Source: an uncultured Clostridia bacterium (GTDB lineage Bacteria; Bacillota; Clostridia; Oscillospirales; Acutalibacteraceae). Taken from it: 5,513 bases of DNA. Below, in pieces: positions 1 to 5,513 of the stretch; position 1 is the stretch's first letter; every line of letters begins with the position of its first letter. The DNA lies in NCBI GenBank assembly GCA_947565265.1, contig CANOFK010000096.1, forward strand, positions 1-5,513. The letters run 5' to 3'. The translations under genes and the position numbers were made by a program. The notes below the pieces were generated by a model that did not search any database, had not been told where the DNA came from, and saw only the letters and a list, made by a program, of their open reading frames with translations.

Positions 1-821
1 GACCCTGTGTAGTCCGTTATGTCGATTGAGTAGATTTTCTTCGACTTATCCCTGGTGTCCTTACCCTCCAGGTCAAAGATTTCCCCCCACACTACGGTGC
101 TGCCCAGTTCCACGTTCAGTTGGCTCACGGGCAAAGGTTGGTTTCTGGGCACCGGGCCCAATACCGGGCGGGCCGTTTCCAACACGATACCCGGCCGCAG
201 GCTGTTGCCCTCCCGCACTTCAATTTTCCGTTTGGCGGCCTCATCGGCCATTGCCGCCTCGTACTGTTCCATTTCCCGCATAGCAACCTCCCTCTGGCGC
301 TTTTCCTCCTGGTGATGGGTACGCTCTACCAATGAACTCTCCCCGGCTTTTACCGCCAGCCTGCCGGTAAAACGCACCTGACAATCTGCACCAAACCATT
401 GGCTGATCAATGCCTGCATTTTCCCTGCGGTGTCATGGGCCTGCAGGCGCTCGTAGCCTCCATGCAGCAGGGTAACTGTCAGCACACCGTTTTCTAACTG
501 GGCCGTTGCCCCGTTGAGGCTGCCGTTAAGGCTGGCATCCTGCTCCTTCAAGGCCGCGGCCAGGGATGTTAGCCGTTCCGGGCCAAAGCTTTCCCGTGGA
601 AACTGCGGTTCTATCATCACCCGGTGCAGGCCCGGTTCCTGTATCAACCTGGCCAGTCGCTGTAAATCCACATACTCTACAAATTGGGGGAACTCTGCCG
701 TAATCTTGGCCATCTTCTCTCCCCGGTTCACCCTGATCTGCTGGATCATCCCCTCCCATAGGGCATCCGGCAGGTGTTCGCCTTTACACTCTTTTTGAAA
801 CATCTCGCCAATCGTGCCCAT
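1..821 (-). CDS. polC: DNA polymerase III PolC-type, alpha subunit (N-terminal fragment)
   Basis: This is the replicative DNA polymerase with built-in 3'-5' exonuclease found in low-GC Gram-positives and relatives; it copies chromosomal DNA at the fork. Only the first 273 codons are present. The frame stays open from ATG 821 to the left edge, so the gene continues outside the window. Residues 1 to about 160 form the weakly conserved N-terminal domain. Residues 163-205 are charged and probably helical (EEKRQREVAMREMEQYEAAM). From about 210 the start of the OB-fold region is recognisable: a VLGPVP...PLPVSQLN linker, then GEIFDLEGKD and IDITDYTG, the usual PolC GEVFD...FxITDYT pattern. The exonuclease, PHP and polymerase domains are not in view. 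A GGAG site at 829-832 lies 7 nt before the ATG, and the gene starts 18 nt after the phosphatase stop, so the two are probably cotranscribed. The identification is strong; activity cannot be judged from this fragment. Confidence 0.95.
   Translation of the reverse strand, partial: MGTIGEMFQKECKGEHLPDALWEGMIQQIRVNRGEKMAKITAEFPQFVEYVDLQRLARLIQEPGLHRVMIEPQFPRESFGPERLTSLAAALKEQDASLNGSLNGATAQLENGVLTVTLLHGGYERLQAHDTAGKMQALISQWFGADCQVRFTGRLAVKAGESSLVERTHHQEEKRQREVAMREMEQYEAAMADEAAKRKIEVREGNSLRPGIVLETARPVLGPVPRNQPLPVSQLNVELGSTVVWGEIFDLEGKDTRDKSKKIYSIDITDYTG
510..533 (-). repeat. 12-bp tandem duplication inside polC (SLNG-SLNG)
   Basis: Two adjacent 12-nt units, 533-522 and 521-510, encode Ser-Leu-Asn-Gly twice (PolC residues 97-104). 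They differ at two third-codon positions. The repeat lies in the variable N-terminal domain and keeps the frame, which fits a small in-frame duplication in a tolerant loop. No function is implied. Confidence 0.6.
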
Positions 822-839
822 TTACATACTCCTTTCGTT

Positions 840-1451
840 TCAGCCCTGGATATAAGTAAGGTCCCCCAAGCAGGTGATGCGCCTGCTCCAGCCGTCGTAA
901 ATATCAAACCTACCTATCCCGCCCGACCTGCCACGCAGGGAACAATGGTCCATTGCCTCAGGAGGCAAGCCCAGCCACAAAGTATTCCACACCATTAGCG
1001 TCCCGCCGTGGGACACCAGCACCACCGTATCCTCTGGGCACGCCAGCACCTCCCGGCAGAGAGGCTCCAGCCGCTGATACAACTCCCGGCAGGTTTCGCT
1101 GCCGGGCATGGGGCGGTCATCTATGTACCTATCCCGCCCCATATGGGCTGCGAACCACTGGGATGTTTTCCCTATGCTTTCGGGGCCGTGGCTCCGCTCC
1201 CGCAATTCCTGGCGGTACTCCACCGCCACGCCCAGCTTTCTGGCCAGGGGAACGGCAGTCTGCGCGGCACGTTTGAGGTCGGAGAAATAGATCTTAACCG
1301 TCTGTCCCGCCAATTCCGCCCCCAGCCGTTCTCCCAGCCGCCGGGCCTGCTCCCGGCCCATCTCTGTCAGTTCCCAGTCATTCCAACTGCCCATCATCCC
1401 GTTAACATGGTGTTCTGACTGGCAATGCTGAATGGTAATGACCTGTTTCAA
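840..1451 (-). CDS. Histidine phosphatase family protein, QHC-motif variant
   Basis: This is a 203-residue member of the histidine phosphatase (phosphoglycerate mutase-like) superfamily, probably cytoplasmic. These enzymes transfer phosphate through a catalytic histidine; the substrate here is unknown. Residues 8-15 read QHCQSEHH and align without gaps to the canonical RHG(Q/E)TxxN motif, with His9 as the nucleophile position. LTEMGREQA follows at 29-37, SDLKRAAQTA at 57-66 supplies the conserved pocket Arg61, and LRE (83-85) probably supplies the acid. VSHGG at 147-150 carries the second histidine, His148. The changes from the classic motif are Arg to Gln at 8, Gly to Cys at 10 and Asn to His at 15. 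I remember similar QHCQSEHH proteins in other Firmicutes, so this is likely a subfamily rather than a damaged gene. I chose TTG 1451 as start: it follows GGAGG by 7 nt and gives the usual MKxVxxIQH beginning. The longer reading from ATG 1469 has no ribosome site upstream. It sits between ispG and polC, probably in the same operon. Confidence 0.87.
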   Translation of the reverse strand: MKQVITIQHCQSEHHVNGMMGSWNDWELTEMGREQARRLGERLGAELAGQTVKIYFSDLKRAAQTAVPLARKLGVAVEYRQELRERSHGPESIGKTSQWFAAHMGRDRYIDDRPMPGSETCRELYQRLEPLCREVLACPEDTVVLVSHGGTLMVWNTLWLGLPPEAMDHCSLRGRSGGIGRFDIYDGWSRRITCLGDLTYIQG

Positions 1452-1458
1452 GCAATCC

Positions 1459-1467
1459 CCTCCCTCC
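1459..1467 (-). promoter_or_regulatory. Shine-Dalgarno site that fixes the phosphatase start at TTG 1451
   Basis: On the minus strand the sequence is GGAGGGAGG followed by GGATTGC and TTG. The second GGAGG (1463-1459) is 7 nt from the TTG. The ATG at 1469 overlaps the purine tract itself and has only GGGCCAGAAAT before it, so the ATG-initiated reading would translate the ribosome site as Glu-Gly-Gly. This favours the TTG start. Confidence 0.8.
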
Positions 1468-1476
1468 ATATTTCTG

Positions 1477-1496
1477 GCCCGGCCTTACAGCCGGGC
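1477..1496 (-). other. GC-only hairpin spanning the ispG stop codon
   Basis: On the transcribed strand GCCCGGC pairs with GCCGGGC (7 bp, all G-C) around the 6-nt loop TGTAAG. The loop contains the ispG stop TAA. What follows is CAGAAATATGG, with no run of U, so it is not a standard intrinsic terminator. The hairpin lies 10 nt before the phosphatase ribosome site and could affect mRNA stability or coupling between ispG and the phosphatase. That role is inference; the inverted repeat is seen directly. Confidence 0.55.
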
Positions 1497-2534
1497 AACC
1501 TCTGCCAACAATTCGTCCAGCAGCCGGGCCTCCGGCACTTTGCGCAAAATTTCCCCTTTGCGGAAGATCAGCCCCTCGCCTTTACCTCCGGCGATGCCCA
1601 CGTCCGCCTCCCTGGCTTCCCCCGGACCGTTGACCGCGCAGCCCATCACTGCCACGGTAATATCCTTCTGGCAGCCCGCCAGCGCCGCCTCCACCTGGTT
1701 TGCCAGGGGAATCAGGTCGATTCGCGTACGCCCACAGGTGGGGCAGGCAATCAACTTTACACCCCGGCGCAACCCCAATGCCCGGAGGATATCCCCCCCG
1801 GCCCGCACCTCTTCCACCGGGTCCGCTGTCAAGGAAGCCCGTAGGGTGTCACCGATCCCCTGCTGCAAGAGCCCGCCAATGCCGATTGCCGACTTGACAA
1901 GCCCCATACGCGCTGTGCCCGCGTGGGTAATGCCCAAATGCAGCGGGTAATCGCACCGCTGTGCCACGATCTGGTACGCCTGCATGGTTCGCTCTACGGA
2001 CGAGGCTTTCATGGATAGCACAATGTCCGTAAAATCAAACTTCTCCAGCAGCGACGCATGGTACAGCGCGCTATCCGCCAGCGCCTCCGGGGTGGGGTGC
2101 CCATATTTTGCAAGGATATGCTTTTCCAGCGAGCCGTCATTTACTCCCACCCGGATGGGTATGCCCCGCTGGCGGCAGGCATCGGCCACAGCCTTTACCC
2201 GGCTGTCGCTGCCGATATTGCCTGGGTTAATGCGTATCTTATCAATGCCCGCCTCCGCCGACTCCAGCGCCAGCTTATAATCAAAATGGATGTCCGCCAC
2301 CACGGGGATACGGACAGCCTCCTTTACCGCCGGGATCAGCCGCCTTACCGCCTCCCTATCAGGTATAGCGATCCGCAGCAACTGGCATCCGGCCGCCTCC
2401 AATGCCCTGGCCTGGGCTACGCTCCCCGCAATGTCCGCCGAGGGCACGCTCAGCATGGACTGCACCGGTATTTCCGCGCCCCCTCCAATCTTTACGCTGC
2501 CTGCTACAATCTGCCTGGATTTTCTTCTCTCCAT
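1485..2534 (-). CDS. ispG: 4-hydroxy-3-methylbut-2-en-1-yl diphosphate synthase (flavodoxin/ferredoxin), IspG/GcpE
   Basis: IspG converts 2-C-methyl-D-erythritol 2,4-cyclodiphosphate to HMBPP, the next-to-last MEP pathway step, using a [4Fe-4S] cluster. The 349 residues are full length for the short bacterial form. The N-terminal TIM-barrel part shows VQSML (24-28), VADIHFDYKLAL (79-90), KIRINPGNIG (99-108), GVNDGSLEK (130-138) and LHLGITHAG (198-206). The C-terminal cluster domain shows CPTC (Cys264, Cys267) and GCAVNGPGEAREADVGIAGG, giving Cys299 and Glu306, the expected four cluster ligands. Two oddities appear. VQSML replaces the commoner VQSMT, which I associate with some Clostridia. His204 stands where the family normally has Glu in TEAG. 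ATG 2534 is preceded by AAAGGAG with 9 nt spacing. The gene follows rseP after a structured 163-nt gap and precedes the phosphatase by 33 nt. The identification is secure; full catalytic competence depends on whether His204 is tolerated. Confidence 0.96.
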   Translation of the reverse strand: MERRKSRQIVAGSVKIGGGAEIPVQSMLSVPSADIAGSVAQARALEAAGCQLLRIAIPDREAVRRLIPAVKEAVRIPVVADIHFDYKLALESAEAGIDKIRINPGNIGSDSRVKAVADACRQRGIPIRVGVNDGSLEKHILAKYGHPTPEALADSALYHASLLEKFDFTDIVLSMKASSVERTMQAYQIVAQRCDYPLHLGITHAGTARMGLVKSAIGIGGLLQQGIGDTLRASLTADPVEEVRAGGDILRALGLRRGVKLIACPTCGRTRIDLIPLANQVEAALAGCQKDITVAVMGCAVNGPGEAREADVGIAGGKGEGLIFRKGEILRKVPEARLLDELLAEVARL

Positions 2535-2589
2535 TTTTCCATTCTCCTTTCCCAGCGCCTGGATATCTGCTTAATCCTTTACTGTGACA

Positions 2590-2640
2590 TGAAAAGCTGA
2601 CGTTTCCTACAGGCTTGCCCGTAGGGTGGTCAGCTTTTCA
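2590..2640 (-). repeat. 51-nt long inverted repeat between rseP and ispG (attenuator or dispersed palindromic repeat)
   Basis: TGAAAAGCTGAC (2590-2601) is the exact reverse complement of GTCAGCTTTTCA (2629-2640). Inside, CCTAC (2606-2610) pairs with GTAGG (2621-2625), followed by GG/CC and a 4-nt loop. On the transcribed minus strand the position between these (2611/2620) is a G-U pair, so the RNA has an unbroken 8-bp inner stem, a small CAC/AAAC internal loop and a 12-bp outer stem. On the DNA plus strand the same position is an A-C mismatch. The 3' arm ends in only four U (GTCAGCTTTTCA), so it could be a weak terminator or attenuator, working in either direction. The size and shape also fit a dispersed palindromic element. 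The structure is seen; the function is inferred. Confidence 0.6.
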
Positions 2641-2661
2641 CACTTTGCCTGGTTGGTCAAT

Positions 2662-2681
2662 GCCGGCCCCAACAGGCCGGC
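2662..2681 (-). other. GC-rich hairpin just after rseP
   Basis: On the transcribed strand GCCGGCC pairs with GGCCGGC (7 bp) around the loop TGTTGG, starting 16 nt after the rseP stop. The next bases are ATTGACC, so there is no U tract on this strand. On the plus strand it is followed by TTTCCC, a poor terminator tail. It resembles the hairpin at the ispG stop in stem length, loop length and the TGT that opens the loop. It may act as a 3'-end stabiliser of rseP mRNA or a partial stop. Confidence 0.5.
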
Positions 2682-2697
2682 TTTCCCACCTTATACT

Positions 2698-3753
2698 TTA
2701 TCCTGTCACGATCCGCCACACATCATGGAATGTGATCAACACCATCAGCCCAATCAGCAGCACAAAGCCTGCCGCGTGGACATAGCCCTCATACTTGGCC
2801 GGTACAGGCTTGCGGGTCAGCCCTTCCCATATCAGAAACAGCAGCCGCCCGCCGTCCAAGGCCGGCAAAGGCAACAGGTTAATGATACCCAGGTTGACGG
2901 TGATCATGATCATCATGATCACCAGGTTGCTTAATGCCTGGCCGAACCCCTGGGCCAGCCCGGCCCCTGCCGCCTGGGAGATAGCCTGGGCCGTCCCCAC
3001 CGGCCCGGCCACCTCGTTAAGCCCAAACCGCCCTGTCAGCAGCCCTTTCAAGCTTTCAACTACCATCCGGGCCATGGAGAAGGTATCGGCCCCTGCGCGG
3101 CCCAACACCCCCGCTACCGTGCGCTGTTCCGGCTGTACATAGAAATCCAGCGCCACCACCTCTTTGCCGTCCAGGTTCTGGGTATGCATGGCAAAAGTTC
3201 CCAGATCCACCCGCTGGCCATTCCGCTCTACCACCATATGCATGGCAGCGGGGTCAGCCAGGGCCAGGGCAAAACTCATATCCCGGTCCGTATAAATGGC
3301 GTAACCGTCTATCTCTACGATTTTATCCCCCACCTGCGCCCCGGCCGCAGCCGTGGCAGCGCCCTCTGTAAACTGGGAAATGGTGGTGGTCGCAAAGATT
3401 TCCTGGGGGGCCAGCACCGCAACCATCAGCACCAACCCCAGCACAATGTTAAACACCCCGCCGGCCACTACAACCAATACACGTTTCCACACCGGCTTGT
3501 TGCCAAAAGCCCGCTCATCGCCACTCTCTTCGTCCTCGCCTTCCATAGCGCAAAACCCGCCAATAGGCAGCAACCGCAGGGCGTATTCCGTTTCCCCCCG
3601 GCGGAACCCCCACAGCCTTGGCCCCATACCCAAAGCAAACTCGTTTACCCGGATGCCCCCCAGCTTTGCCATAAGGAAATGCCCTAGCTCGTGGAAGAAT
3701 ATCACGAACCCAAACAAAAGCACACCTATTATGATCAACAAAGCTACCTGCAT
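2698..3753 (-). CDS. rseP: RIP metalloprotease RseP (site-2 protease family)
   Basis: This is a zinc intramembrane protease of the plasma membrane. Relatives cleave anti-sigma factors or remnant signal peptides inside the bilayer; its substrate here is unknown. The 351-residue protein is close to the usual 340-430 for Firmicutes RseP/RasP. Transmembrane segment 1 (about 3-20) runs into HELGH (21-25), giving zinc ligands His21 and His25 and catalytic Glu22. The membrane-associated loops FALGMGPRLW (39-48) and LLPIGGFCAMEGE (61-73) follow, then KPVWKR (86-91) and a second hydrophobic span (about 92-114). A single PDZ domain covers roughly 120-210, with GAQVGDKIVEIDG at 138-150. A third hydrophobic span (about 275-296) leads into NLLPLPALDGG (292-302), whose Asp300 is the third zinc ligand. 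A fourth span covers about 327-344. ATG 3753 has AGGAG 8 nt upstream. The gene lies between dxr and ispG, as is common in this phylum, but has gaps of 192 and 163 nt on its two sides, so it may be partly independent in expression. Confidence 0.96.
   Translation of the reverse strand: MQVALLIIIGVLLFGFVIFFHELGHFLMAKLGGIRVNEFALGMGPRLWGFRRGETEYALRLLPIGGFCAMEGEDEESGDERAFGNKPVWKRVLVVVAGGVFNIVLGLVLMVAVLAPQEIFATTTISQFTEGAATAAAGAQVGDKIVEIDGYAIYTDRDMSFALALADPAAMHMVVERNGQRVDLGTFAMHTQNLDGKEVVALDFYVQPEQRTVAGVLGRAGADTFSMARMVVESLKGLLTGRFGLNEVAGPVGTAQAISQAAGAGLAQGFGQALSNLVIMMIMITVNLGIINLLPLPALDGGRLLFLIWEGLTRKPVPAKYEGYVHAAGFVLLIGLMVLITFHDVWRIVTG
2899..2923. repeat. 25-bp perfect palindrome within rseP
   Basis: Positions 2899-2911 and 2911-2923 are mirror complements around a central C at 2911: GGTGATCATGAT, C, ATCATGATCACC. 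The repeat encodes the Val-Ile-Met-Met-Ile-Met-Ile-Thr part of the third membrane span, where ATC and ATG codons alternate. The symmetry may simply follow from that codon pattern, but the flanking GG/CC pairs extend it beyond the Ile/Met core. Confidence 0.7.
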
Positions 3754-3945
3754 GGTATCAACTCCTGTTCTTACTGATGGTGTATGCGCCTAAAAGTTGC
3801 CTTTGGCGGCTTAAGGGACTTCATTCAAAAACTTCGGTGTGTCCTGTGGTTTTTGCCATAAGGGCAGCAACGCCGGTGCCCTGGTTTGTCTAAAACTCGA
3901 AATAAACGTTTCCTTTTTCCAGCAGCATAGGCCCGGCCCATCGGT
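3754..3945 (-). other. 192-nt intergenic region between dxr and rseP, possible dispersed repeat
   Basis: No convincing gene lies here. It holds the rseP ribosome site (AGGAG, 3766-3762) and a modest hairpin, AGGGCA (3861-3866) with TGCCCT (3877-3882) and a 10-nt loop. I found no clear -35/-10 pair. Short frames exist on the transcribed strand (ATG 3941, 38 codons; ATG 3928, 12 codons), but neither has a ribosome site. Parts of the stop-interrupted translations, such as QKPQDTPKFLNEVP followed after a stop by AAKGNF, look familiar to me as spurious products of a recurring intergenic sequence in Oscillospirales-type genomes. That is an unverified recollection. The region may therefore be a dispersed repeat rather than a leader evolved for rseP. 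Confidence 0.35.
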
Positions 3946-5115
<1,170 letters not shown>

Positions 5116-5155
5116 ATGGCCATTCTCCCTTCCGGCGGCGCCAGCACCCTGCCGC

Positions 5156-5513
5156 TCACAACTCTTTCCTGTAAATGTAGAATCCCGGTTGTTCCCTGAA
5201 CAGGGTAAACCCCAGTTTCTCGTACAGCCGTACCGGGCCGTGATACTGCCAAGGGTAGTCCCGCTTGGTAAAGGGGTACCCCTCTACAAAACGATACCCG
5301 CTAGCTCTAGCATCCTCCAAAAAACGGGAAACAGCAAGGCTGGCCAGCCCCTTGCCCTGCCAGCCTTCTGCAATATCCAGGCAGTACAGGATACCAATAT
5401 CCTCCGGCCTGGTAGTAAAATAGGCCGGATCCTCCACAAGGGGCCGGAACGCTGCCTTTTTCCCCGCATTGCACCAACCTACCGGGCGATCCCCATCATA
5501 AAGCAGGTAGCCG
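5156..5513 (-). CDS. GNAT family N-acetyltransferase (C-terminal fragment)
   Basis: This is an acetyl-CoA-dependent N-acetyltransferase of unknown substrate, probably cytoplasmic. The frame is open from the right edge (first whole codon at 5512) to TGA at 5158-5156, leaving 118 residues. The true start is outside the window; the in-frame GTG at 5437 is internal. The visible part begins with a strand pair (GYLLYDGDRPVGWCNAG), the usual beta2-beta3 of the fold. It continues with GILYCLDIAEGWQGKGLASLAVSRFL in two steps: a beta4 strand, then the acetyl-CoA pyrophosphate loop QGKGLA (motif A, Q/RxxGxG/A type). Motif B, GPVRLYEKLGF, lies near the end and is followed by a closing strand (FYIYRKEL). 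It ends 40 nt before dxr on the same strand and may be cotranscribed. In many Firmicutes the gene before dxr is cdsA, so its presence here is a local difference. The family is clear; the function is not. Confidence 0.88.
   Translation of the reverse strand, partial: GYLLYDGDRPVGWCNAGKKAAFRPLVEDPAYFTTRPEDIGILYCLDIAEGWQGKGLASLAVSRFLEDARASGYRFVEGYPFTKRDYPWQYHGPVRLYEKLGFTLFREQPGFYIYRKEL

Noticed and set aside
526..759. Minus-strand frame of 77 codons within polC
   Set aside because: It is in another frame of the same strand as polC, whose own frame is open throughout and has recognisable PolC motifs.
822..827. ATG-TAA minimal open frame immediately before the polC start
   Set aside because: The ATG is only one base from the GGAG site, too close for efficient initiation, so a regulatory start-stop element is unlikely.
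1432..1950. Plus-strand open frame of 172 codons opposite ispG and the phosphatase
   Set aside because: It lies antisense to well-identified genes, its composition is Pro/Ser/Arg-rich as expected for a GC-rich shadow frame, and it shows no recognisable motif.
2561..2595. Possible promoter before ispG (TTTTCA with a downstream AT-rich block)
   Set aside because: The spacing to the best AGATAT-like block is about 21 nt, too long for a standard sigma-A promoter, and neither box is a good match.
2058..2600. Plus-strand open frame of 180 codons opposite ispG
   Set aside because: Antisense to the complete ispG gene, with no family resemblance and no supporting ribosome site; a GC-driven shadow.
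3184..3687. Plus-strand open frame of 167 codons opposite rseP
   Set aside because: Fully antisense to rseP, with His/Gln/Pro-rich low-complexity composition typical of a reverse-strand reading of hydrophobic codons.
3825..3941. 38-codon basic small protein between dxr and rseP
   Set aside because: No ribosome site precedes ATG 3941, and the arginine-rich composition gives no family clue; more likely part of non-coding or repeat sequence.
5135..5155. Possible hairpin GCGGC/GCCGC between the acetyltransferase and dxr
   Set aside because: Only 5 bp with an 11-nt loop and no U tract; expected by chance at this GC content.
5299..5310. GCTAGA-GCTAGC direct repeat with two CTAG tetramers in the acetyltransferase gene
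   Set aside because: It encodes ordinary Ala-Arg-Ala-Ser residues in an uninterrupted frame and is too short to suggest an insertion scar.

Overview
The window is about 5.5 kb of GC-rich, gene-dense bacterial chromosome. All six recognisable genes lie on the minus strand, so transcription runs from right to left. In that order they are: the C-terminal part of a GNAT-family acetyltransferase (cut by the right edge), dxr, rseP, ispG, a histidine phosphatase, and the N-terminal third-or-less of polC (cut by the left edge). Three features point to a Gram-positive (Firmicutes) host: a PolC-type replicative polymerase, the dxr-rseP-ispG-polC order, and strong GGAG Shine-Dalgarno sites. The IspG N-terminus (VQSML rather than VQSMT) and the high GC suggest Clostridia, possibly the Oscillospirales. 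That last placement rests on remembered family patterns, not on a search.

Right to left: the acetyltransferase ends 40 nt before dxr. After dxr there is a 192-nt gene-free gap, then the site-2 protease rseP. Next is a 163-nt gap holding two inverted repeats, one a 51-nt element with 12-bp perfect arms. Then come ispG, a 33-nt gap containing the phosphatase's Shine-Dalgarno site, the phosphatase (start most likely TTG at 1451, not the upstream ATG), an 18-nt gap, and polC.

Functionally this is a conserved housekeeping cluster. Dxr and IspG are the second and the next-to-last enzymes of the MEP pathway to isoprenoid precursors, which feed undecaprenyl phosphate and hence the cell wall. RseP is an intramembrane metalloprotease. 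PolC is the replicative DNA polymerase. The phosphatase and acetyltransferase are less expected members whose substrates cannot be read from sequence.

I see no mobile element, CRISPR array, RNA gene or convincingly new system. The points worth a second look are: a histidine in IspG at a normally conserved glutamate; the phosphatase's altered RHG motif (QHC); the structured intergenic gaps, which may include dispersed repeats; and a 25-bp palindrome inside the rseP coding sequence.
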